This document shows, piece by piece, positions 1 to 6,313 of a stretch of DNA of 23,966 nt. The DNA lies in contig JALHDH010000046.1 in NCBI GenBank assembly GCA_022839105.1, positions 16,855 through 40,820 on the forward strand, written 5' to 3'. Source of the DNA: a bacterium (lineage in GTDB: Bacteria > Vulcanimicrobiota > Xenobia > Xenobiales > Xenobiaceae). The notes under the pieces are model-generated. The model ran no database searches. It had not been told where the DNA came from and saw only the letters and a list, made by a program, of their open reading frames with translations. The position numbers and the translations under genes were made by a program. The number at the start of each line of letters is the position of its first letter. Positions within the stretch are counted from its first letter, which is position 1.

Positions 1-20
1 CCCGCGTCGAAGACCCCGGG

Positions 21-737
21 ATGCGAAGAAGGTTGTTGGAACTCGTCCTGGTGGTGATGGCGGTGGCCCTGCTGGGCGCGGGCCTGGCCTACCTGGAACG
101 CCGCGGGCAGCCGGCAGGCCCGGCAAGCCCCCTTCCTCCCCCTCCTCCGAGGCCCGCGGGTCCGGCTCCCCAGGGCCCCCCGCCCCCGCCGGAGGTCCCG
201 CCGCATTATCGACCCGGCAGCCCACGGCGCACCGAGATCCACGGCGGGCTTCAAGGGGTTCCCCTGGCGCTGCGCTTCACCGTGCGGGATCTTCAAGGCC
301 GCCCCCTCCCGGGAGCCCGCGTCGAGGTCTGGCACGCCGGCCCGGAGGGTTCTTATAGCGAGCCGCCCGAGGACTTCTGCCGGGGTTGGGAGGAGACCGA
401 CGCCAGCGGCCAGGTCGAGTTCCACACGGTCCAGGGTCCTCCGGCCGCCTGGGCCAAGGAGCGCCACGTGCATTTCCGGATCAGCAACCCCGGGGTGGGC
501 GAGCGCTCGGCCCGGGTGAGCCTGCCAGCCGGAGGGCAGGGCCCGGCCTCCGGCGATGCAGGGGTCTTCGTCTCCCGGGTTGCGGACGCGCCTCGCCCCA
601 CCCTCGAGATCGAGACGACCCTTCCCGGCCCCCGACCTCCGGCCGCGACGCCGCCCTCCCCCACTCCTCCTCCTGCGCCGACTCCTCCCCCCGCGCCGAC
701 TCCTCCCCCTCCTCCGAGGGTCCCCCCGAATCCCTAG
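21..737 (+). CDS. Membrane-anchored intradiol ring-cleavage dioxygenase-like protein
   Basis: The 238-residue protein starts with a basic N-terminus and one hydrophobic segment (about residues 5-24), followed by a Pro-rich linker (31-62). A compact beta domain (about 78-160) matches the intradiol dioxygenase core: PLALRFTVRDLQGRPLPGA, VEVWHA, GSYS, TDASGQVEFHT and RHVHFRI. Family members cleave catechol-type rings with non-haem Fe(III) held by two Tyr and two His. Here Tyr112 and His149/His151 can be placed, but the second Tyr (usually in a PGWY or PGPY motif) is replaced by GPPAAW, so catalysis is doubtful. The tail (about 203-238) is Pro/Thr-rich with TPPPAP repeats. The frame is open upstream to the window edge, but ATG 21 gives a natural signal anchor. 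The stop overlaps that of the convergent phaC. Fold call fairly sure; activity unknown. Confidence 0.72.
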   Translation: MRRRLLELVLVVMAVALLGAGLAYLERRGQPAGPASPLPPPPPRPAGPAPQGPPPPPEVPPHYRPGSPRRTEIHGGLQGVPLALRFTVRDLQGRPLPGARVEVWHAGPEGSYSEPPEDFCRGWEETDASGQVEFHTVQGPPAAWAKERHVHFRISNPGVGERSARVSLPAGGQGPASGDAGVFVSRVADAPRPTLEIETTLPGPRPPAATPPSPTPPPAPTPPPAPTPPPPPRVPPNP

Positions 738-1822
738 GAGCCCGGTCGGGAACCCCGGCCGCGTTCCTGGGATCGCCTCTCCAGCCAGTCCTCCAGGAGT
801 CTCCAGGTGGTCTGGGGAGCGGAGGAGCCCGCCACGATCCCCACATGCCCCCCGGGGACCACCCGGAAGGTCCGGTCGGGGCTGCCCACCAATTCGACGA
901 TCTCGCGGGCGGAGGCCACAGTGGCGATGGGGTCCCGGCGCCCGACCAGGGCCAGCAGGGGGCAGCGGACGTCCTTGAGATGGAGGGTCCGGCCAGCCAG
1001 TTCCACCCGACCCTCGACAAGCGCGTTGCCGACCACGAAGGTGTCCAGGAACTCCTTCCAGGCGTCCCGTGGACCGGGGACCAGGTCGTGAAGCCAGTGG
1101 TTGAGGGCCTGGCGACCCTTGCGATACTCCCGGTCCCAGACCGAGAGGAAGAGATCGGAATACCGCGTCAGCCCGCCCAGGGGATCCGCCACGTCCACCG
1201 CCAGGCTGGGCACGAACCCGGGGACATAGCCCAGGCGATCCAGAAGGGCGTGGAGTTGGCGCTGGTAGCGGCGCGTGATGAAGCTGATCAGCCCCATCTT
1301 CTCGTAGTCCATCGGGCAGGCCAGCAGGACCAGGTTGGCCACCTGGTCCTGACGGGCCGCAGCGTTCAACAAAGCGAAGAGCCCCCCGGTGCAGTAGCCC
1401 AGCAGGGTGGTCGCCGGCGAACCGCTGGCCCGGGAGACCGCCTCCAGCGCCCGGGGCAGGAACGAGAAGACGTAATCGCTGATCCGCAGATGGGCGTCGG
1501 CCTCGTCGGGGACCCCGAAGTCCACCACGAAGACGTCGAAGCCCCGCGCCAGCAGGGACTCGACCAGGCTGTGGCCGGGCCGGAGATCGAAGAGATAGGG
1601 CTTGATCATCAGGGCCGGGACCAGCAGGACCGGGACGCGATGGCGCGTCGGGCCTCCCTGGAAGCGCGAGACCGTCACCAGATCGAAGCGCTCGACCGGT
1701 TCACGGGGGGTCCGGTCCACCTCGGGCGGGGGGGACTCGGTCAAGTAGCGCATTCCCCGCTCCAGCCCCTGCACGAGCCGGCGCAGGGGGTCTCGGGCGG
1801 ACTCGGACGCGGACGGACTCAG
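734..1822 (-). CDS. phaC: Class III-type poly(3-hydroxyalkanoate) synthase PhaC
   Basis: Alpha/beta-hydrolase-fold enzyme that polymerises hydroxyacyl-CoA into polyhydroxyalkanoate at granules. Counting from the GTG at 1774 (346 aa), the lipase-like box GYCTGG places the catalytic Cys at 128, with Asp281 (GRRDP) and His310 (PGGHVG). The Cys-Asp and Asp-His spacings (153 and 29) equal those I recall for the Allochromatium class III enzyme (Cys149, Asp302, His331), which implies that about 20 N-terminal residues are missing from the GTG start. A CTG at 1822 has GGAGG exactly 5 nt upstream, adds 16 residues (362 aa total) and is my preferred start; GTG 1774 has no visible ribosome binding site. 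No PhaE partner or phasin is in the window. It lies 78 bp downstream of the GH13 gene on the same strand and may be co-transcribed with it. Confidence 0.9.
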   Translation of the reverse strand: MSPSASESARDPLRRLVQGLERGMRYLTESPPPEVDRTPREPVERFDLVTVSRFQGGPTRHRVPVLLVPALMIKPYLFDLRPGHSLVESLLARGFDVFVVDFGVPDEADAHLRISDYVFSFLPRALEAVSRASGSPATTLLGYCTGGLFALLNAAARQDQVANLVLLACPMDYEKMGLISFITRRYQRQLHALLDRLGYVPGFVPSLAVDVADPLGGLTRYSDLFLSVWDREYRKGRQALNHWLHDLVPGPRDAWKEFLDTFVVGNALVEGRVELAGRTLHLKDVRCPLLALVGRRDPIATVASAREIVELVGSPDRTFRVVPGGHVGIVAGSSAPQTTWRLLEDWLERRSQERGRGSRPGS

Positions 1823-1900
1823 GGCAACCTCCAGAAGGGGCCTTGGCTTCGAGCGACTCTCTTCGAGGTCGGGTCGGTGTTCCCGCTCCCAGGCCCCGCC

Positions 1901-3745
1901 TCAGCCGCGCTCCTCGATCCAGATCTCGGCCCCGGGGGCGGCCGGCACCCCGTCCAGGCGCCCCCCCTGGACCCGCAGCGCCCCTCCACCCAGGGCTCCC
2001 CGGAAACGGGTCCCGTCGGAGATCCCGCCGGCTCGGACGGGGAGCCCCTGGCCTTCGCGGGAGGCCCCCACGCGGCAGGCCACGACCACGATCCTCTCTT
2101 CGGGACTCTCGCGCAGGAAGGCCAGGGTTCCCCCTTCGGCCAGGAGGACCTGGACCGCCCCCCGGCTCAGGGCCTCATGCCTTCGGCGCAGCCGGCACAG
2201 GCGCCGGAAGGAGTCCAGGGTCTGCAGGTCCCAGCGGACCGGCTCCCAGGGCATGGGAAGCCGGGAGTCCGGGGCGCCCCCTCCCCCCAGTCCCACCTCG
2301 TCGCCATAGAAGAGGCACGGGGTTCCCGGCCAGGTGAAGAGAATCGCGGCAGCCACCTGGACCAGGCGGCGATCCCCTCCCGCCATGGAGAGGACCCGCG
2401 GGGTGTCGTGACTGCCCAGCAGGTTCATGTTCTGCAAGGCCAGGCTCTCGGGAACCGCCGCCCGGAAGGCCGTCCACTGCGCCGCGAGCGAGGCCGTGGG
2501 CAGGAAGGTCCGATCCCCCCAGGGCCTGCCCTCGAAGCCGGCCAGATCCGAGCCGACCAGCCACTGCCACAAGGGGATCATGAAGCCCCGATAGTTCATC
2601 ACCCCGTCGAGTTCCTCGCCCTGAAGGTGAGCGGTCCCGTCGAAGAAATGCTCGCCCAGGATCCAGGCCTCGGGGTTCTCGGCCTTGATGGCCCGGCGGA
2701 TGGCCCGACCGACCTTGTGGCCCATCTGGCTCAGACCCTGCCGGGCCAGCATGTTGGCCACGTCCAGGCGCCACCCGTCCAGGCTGAAGGGCGGACGGAG
2801 CCAGCGCCGCAGCACGGCCTCCTGGCCCGAGACCATCCTCTCGAGAAGGAGCGGATTGCGGTAGTCCAACCGGGGCAACGAGCGATGTCCGAGCCAGCAC
2901 TCGTAGTCGTGGGGATGCTTGCGGAAGGTAAAGAATCCGGCCTCGGGCGAATCGGGGTCGGCCTGGGCCCGCTGGAACCAGGGGTTCTCGACCCCGCAGT
3001 GGTTGGGCACCACGTCCAGGACCAGGCGCATCCCCCGCTCCTGGAGGGCCCGGCGCAGGTCGACGAGGGCCCGATTTCCCCCCAGGCGGAGATCGACGTT
3101 CTCGTAATCGGCCACATCGTACTTGTGGTTGCTGGGCGCGGTGAAGATCGGGTTGAGGTACAGGGCGTTCACGCCCAGCTCCTGCAGGTGGTCCAGGCGG
3201 GAGGTGATCCCGGGAAGGTCGCCCCCGTAGAACTCGCGGGCGCCGGCTCCAGGGGTGGGGGGTTCTTCCCAGCGCCGCGCCAGGACGGGCTCGCCGTCCA
3301 ACAGGTACTCGCCCTCGCGAACACGGTTCTCCGGATTGCCCACTGCGAAGCGATCCGGAAAGATCTGGTAGAAGACGCTCTCGGGCACCCAGCGCGGGCC
3401 GGGATGCGCGGGGACCAGCCGGAAATCCGTGGCATCGGTGGGGGTGTGCCGGGTGACCCCCGCCGCCGAAAGCCACCAGGGTCCCTGGGAGGTCTGGACC
3501 AGGAAACGGTAGCCCAGGCGCGGGACGCTCAACTCCACCGCGACCTCCCACCACTGGCAACAACCCTCCCGAGACTCAAGCCGCGCCGGGGTCATGACCT
3601 GCTCGCCCTCCGGCGCGGTCCGCAGGAAGACCCCGCCAAGCTCCAGTTCGGAATCGGCGCGCAGGCGCAGGGTCACGGTCTCGCCGGGAGCCACCCGACC
3701 CTGCAGGTAGGGAGGGACCGAGGCGTGGAAGAGGGAGTCCAGCAT
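1901..3745 (-). CDS. Glycoside hydrolase family 13, maltodextrin glucosidase/neopullulanase-like
   Basis: Alpha-amylase superfamily enzyme of 614 residues, predicted to hydrolyse alpha-1,4 (possibly alpha-1,6) links in maltodextrins. It has no signal peptide, so it is probably cytoplasmic. An N-terminal beta domain (about 10-110) precedes YQIFPDRF (126-133), a signature of MalZ/neopullulanase-type GH13. The four conserved regions are present: DVVPNHC (244-250), GWRLDVAN with nucleophile Asp328, GEHF with acid/base Glu365, and GSHDTPR with Asp447. Length is close to MalZ (about 605 aa). The frame stays open to an ATG at 3838, but that would overlap the divergent gene; ATG 3745 starts just before a plausible N-terminal domain, although its ribosome binding site is weak. 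Together with phaC downstream it suggests storage-polymer metabolism. The exact subfamily (GH13_20 or 21) is not settled. Confidence 0.9.
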   Translation of the reverse strand: MLDSLFHASVPPYLQGRVAPGETVTLRLRADSELELGGVFLRTAPEGEQVMTPARLESREGCCQWWEVAVELSVPRLGYRFLVQTSQGPWWLSAAGVTRHTPTDATDFRLVPAHPGPRWVPESVFYQIFPDRFAVGNPENRVREGEYLLDGEPVLARRWEEPPTPGAGAREFYGGDLPGITSRLDHLQELGVNALYLNPIFTAPSNHKYDVADYENVDLRLGGNRALVDLRRALQERGMRLVLDVVPNHCGVENPWFQRAQADPDSPEAGFFTFRKHPHDYECWLGHRSLPRLDYRNPLLLERMVSGQEAVLRRWLRPPFSLDGWRLDVANMLARQGLSQMGHKVGRAIRRAIKAENPEAWILGEHFFDGTAHLQGEELDGVMNYRGFMIPLWQWLVGSDLAGFEGRPWGDRTFLPTASLAAQWTAFRAAVPESLALQNMNLLGSHDTPRVLSMAGGDRRLVQVAAAILFTWPGTPCLFYGDEVGLGGGGAPDSRLPMPWEPVRWDLQTLDSFRRLCRLRRRHEALSRGAVQVLLAEGGTLAFLRESPEERIVVVACRVGASREGQGLPVRAGGISDGTRFRGALGGGALRVQGGRLDGVPAAPGAEIWIEERG

Positions 3746-3763
3746 GGCGGGCTGCTTCTCGCT

Positions 3764-3775
3764 GCCCCCGGGGGC
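3764..3775. promoter_or_regulatory. 12-bp palindrome in a divergent promoter region
   Basis: GCCCCCGGGGGC is a perfect palindrome in the roughly 80-bp gap between the preferred start of the GH13 gene (3745) and the GTG of the SRPBCC gene (3826). It could be an operator or simply a chance GC-rich palindrome; no factor is recognisable. The plus-strand gene has AGAGG at 3816-3820 as its ribosome binding site. Confidence 0.25.
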
Positions 3776-3825
3776 TCCTGGCAACGCGCGATAGGGAACC
3801 GGCCCGCCCTCCCGAAGAGGTCCCC

Positions 3826-4638
3826 GTGCACGTGCCATCCATCCGCAAAGCCACCATCACCTCCGCCCCTCCCGAGCGGGCCTTCGACGCCTGGACCGAA
3901 CCCGAACACCTCTCGCGCTGGTTCTGCGACAAGGTGACCGGGTGGCCGGGCTCGGGCAGCAAGCTCCAGATGACCTGGGAGCGTTTCGGCTTCTCGGTGG
4001 AGTACTCGCTGCCCGAGGTCCAGCCTCCCCGGAAGGTGGTCCTGAAGGCCGCCGTCCCGGGGATGGGCACCCAGACCCTGACGATCTCGGTGCGCCCCTA
4101 TGGGGTCGGCTCTCAGGTCGAGGTGGTCGAGACGGGTCCCGGGGCCGAGGGCCAGGAGGGCGCCGGCGACGCCGAGTCCGGCTGGGAGATGTCGCTTTCG
4201 ATCCTCAAGCTGTACCTCGAGAACTACTGGGGGCAGGACCGCACCGGCTTCTTCGCCCTCCTGGCGGCGCCCTACCGCAACGAGCAGCTCATGCATCACT
4301 ACCAGCAGGCCGAGGGGCTCTCGCTCTGGCTGGCCCGGGAGGGCTCGATCGGCAAGGTCGGCGACCCGGTCCGGCTGGTCCTCTGGGAGGGAGATGTCCT
4401 GACCGGCCGGGTCCTGGCCGTCACCTCCCACGAGCTGGCCGTCAGTTGGGATGAGATCGGCGGCTATCTGGAGCTGAAGTCCTTCGAGGTGAACTCCGAG
4501 CGCAAGGCGATCTGCGTCCGGGGATCAGGCTACGGGGGACGCCTGCCCCGGGACCGGGCCGAGGAGCTGGAGAAGAAGATGGAAGCCTCGCTGATCCGCC
4601 TCTTTGCCGCCCTGACCGGTCAGCCCATGCCGGAGTAG
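3826..4638 (+). CDS. SRPBCC/AHSA1-type START-like domain protein
   Basis: 270-residue soluble protein. The N-terminal part (about 5-120) has the AHSA1/SRPBCC opening: ITSAPPERAFDAWTEPEHL followed by RWF, then alternating strands and a C-terminal helix (MSLSILKLYLENYW, about 125-140). This fold forms a hydrophobic pocket for small ligands or acts in co-chaperone-like roles. The second half (about 145-265) has a similar order of elements (a strand-rich section GDPVRLVLWEGDVLTGRVLA, then a final helix EELEKKMEASLIRLFAAL) and may be a degenerate second copy. The GTG start at 3826 is backed by AGAGG 5 nt upstream; a second in-frame GTG lies at 3832. It diverges from the GH13 gene and precedes a secreted protein by 58 bp. 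Ligand and role unknown. Confidence 0.8.
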   Translation: MHVPSIRKATITSAPPERAFDAWTEPEHLSRWFCDKVTGWPGSGSKLQMTWERFGFSVEYSLPEVQPPRKVVLKAAVPGMGTQTLTISVRPYGVGSQVEVVETGPGAEGQEGAGDAESGWEMSLSILKLYLENYWGQDRTGFFALLAAPYRNEQLMHHYQQAEGLSLWLAREGSIGKVGDPVRLVLWEGDVLTGRVLAVTSHELAVSWDEIGGYLELKSFEVNSERKAICVRGSGYGGRLPRDRAEELEKKMEASLIRLFAALTGQPMPE

Positions 4639-4696
4639 GCCCGGAGACCAGGGGGAGGCCACAGGGGATCCTCCGGCGTGCGCGGAACTTCCAACC

Positions 4697-6286
4697 ATGT
4701 CCCGACTCCGCCCGGTCCTCCTCTTCCTGGCCCTCTGGCTGGTCCTGCTGATTCCGGCGGCGGCCACTCCCCCCGAAGCCCTGGACCCCACCCGGATCCC
4801 GGGCCTGCCCGCCCAGCCTCCCCCTCTCCTGGCCCGGTCTCCCCAGGCTCCCGACCCGGCGAACTCCCGCTGGCCGGTCCAGCAGGTGCAGACCAGCGCG
4901 GGCTGGCAGTTGATCAGTTTCCCGGTGGGCCGCCTGGAGGCCCTTCGGGGTCTGGACCGGGTGCTGCTCCACCGGGGACCCGCAGGGCTGGAGGAGATCG
5001 ACGCGGTCCATCACCCCGAGCAGGTGGACCCCGGGCAGGCCTACCTCGCCTTCTGCGATGCCCCCGGTCTGGTGGAGTTCGCCGGCCCTCCGGCCGAGGG
5101 TCTGCTCCGAACCACCCGGCTTTATGCCGGCTGGAACCTCCTGGCCGCGCCCTTCCAGGGCCCGATCCGCCGGGAGAACCTCACGCTGACCCGGCCGGGA
5201 GGCACCACCGCCCGGCCGGCCCAGGTGGCCAGTCCCGAGACCTCGCCAGGACGGGCCTGGATCTTCTCCACCGGCTACGCCTCCCGGGGTTCCGAGTGGG
5301 TCGCGGTCGACCTGCGCAGCCCCGGCGAGGTCTTCGGGCCCAGCCAGATCGGGGCCTTCTTCTGCTGGACGGAGATGGACCTGAACTGGAACCAGTCGCC
5401 TCCCGAGGGAGGGGTCCCCCGGATCGAGCGCGTCACCCCGCCCAAGGCCTCTCCCGGACAGGTCGTGGCCCTCGTCGGCCAGGGCCTGGGCGCCCCGGGG
5501 CGCGGAGCCCTCTCCCTGGCAGGCCTCCCGATCCAGCCTGAAGAGATCGTGGAGTGGAGCCCGACCCGTGTGAAGTTCCGGGTCCCGGCGGGGGCCTCTT
5601 CGGGCGACCTCCGGATCATGGTGGATCGCCATCCCGGGAACAGCCTGCCCCTGGAGGTGGGCGCGCCGGCTCCCCAGCCCGCTCCCAGGCCCCCGATCAC
5701 GGGTTCCCTGGTGGGGCAGGTGGTCTCCACCGACGGGCGACTGCTCTCCCAGGCCCAGATCCACCTCGACGACGGCCAGGGCGCCCTGAGCGACGTGAAC
5801 GGGGCCTTCCGCATCGACCATCTGCCCGCAGGACCCATGAAGGCCTATATCACCCTGCCCGGCTACAAGAGCGCCAGCGGCCAGGTCCAAATCGAGGCGG
5901 GGGCCACCCGGACCCTGCAGGTCTCGCTCTCCCCCACCTCAGGACCCGAGGTGGGGGCGCGCTCGGTCGAGACCAGCGGCACCTTCACGGTGATCGCCTA
6001 CCCCTTCGCGGTCGGTCAGGAGCAGGAGAACCGCTACTGGGTCTACCGGATCGAGGCATGGGAATACGGGAACTACCACCGGCGCTGGGAGAAGACCTGG
6101 TGGACCGACGTGGGCGATGCGAACTTTGAGCTGAACTGCTCCGGCGCCCCCCTGGGCCGCAGCTACGCCGTGGTGGTGACCTGGCGCAACCAGGCCGGGG
6201 ACGAAAGGACCTACCGCTGGACCCCCGAGGTGCACCGGGATGGCGAGCGCTTCCGCTACTACAACCCCCTGGGCTCCCAGGGCTGA
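4697..6286 (+). CDS. Secreted protein with IPT/TIG and carboxypeptidase-regulatory-like domains
   Basis: 529 residues. A signal peptide covers about 1-23 (hydrophobic run, then PAAATPP). The region 60-235 holds two similar stretches, AGWQLISFPVG (68-78) and AGWNLLAAPFQG (144-155), each starting a roughly 70-residue unit. Next is an IPT/TIG-like Ig fold (about 240-322: PRIERVTPPKASPGQ, then LVGQGLG), a Pro-rich hinge (323-334), and a carboxypeptidase regulatory-like beta-sandwich (about 335-412: GSLVGQVVSTDGRLLSQA, DVNGAFRIDHLPAGP). A final 115-residue, Trp/Tyr-rich domain is unrecognised. Such modules usually mediate carbohydrate or protein binding at the cell surface. No catalytic motif, sortase signal or membrane anchor is visible. 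Its stop is 27 bp from the convergent xdhB stop. The start is set by the signal peptide; the ribosome binding site is weak. Confidence 0.8.
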   Translation: MSRLRPVLLFLALWLVLLIPAAATPPEALDPTRIPGLPAQPPPLLARSPQAPDPANSRWPVQQVQTSAGWQLISFPVGRLEALRGLDRVLLHRGPAGLEEIDAVHHPEQVDPGQAYLAFCDAPGLVEFAGPPAEGLLRTTRLYAGWNLLAAPFQGPIRRENLTLTRPGGTTARPAQVASPETSPGRAWIFSTGYASRGSEWVAVDLRSPGEVFGPSQIGAFFCWTEMDLNWNQSPPEGGVPRIERVTPPKASPGQVVALVGQGLGAPGRGALSLAGLPIQPEEIVEWSPTRVKFRVPAGASSGDLRIMVDRHPGNSLPLEVGAPAPQPAPRPPITGSLVGQVVSTDGRLLSQAQIHLDDGQGALSDVNGAFRIDHLPAGPMKAYITLPGYKSASGQVQIEAGATRTLQVSLSPTSGPEVGARSVETSGTFTVIAYPFAVGQEQENRYWVYRIEAWEYGNYHRRWEKTWWTDVGDANFELNCSGAPLGRSYAVVVTWRNQAGDERTYRWTPEVHRDGERFRYYNPLGSQG

Positions 6287-6300
6287 ACCTCAAGGCCCTT

Positions 6301-6313
6301 CCCCGACCTGGGG
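6301..6313. terminator. Weak hairpin between convergent genes
   Basis: CCCC-GACCT-GGGG forms a 4-bp stem in the 27-bp gap between two convergent stop codons. There is no T-run. It is only a possible bidirectional termination or pausing site. Confidence 0.15.

Noticed and set aside
641..720. Short CTCCTCCCCC-type repeats as a possible CRISPR or minisatellite.
   Set aside because: They encode the TPPPAP tail of the dioxygenase-like protein and have no spacers.
1823..1903. The GH13 gene and phaC are in the same frame, separated only by the TGA at 1901-1903, so read-through would give a fusion.
   Set aside because: Long open stretches are common at this G+C content, there is no selenocysteine-like or slippery context, and phaC has its own ribosome binding site.
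386..3937. A very long plus-strand open frame opposite phaC and the GH13 gene.
   Set aside because: Its translation is Gly/Pro/Gln-rich without domains, and the minus strand carries two clear enzyme genes.
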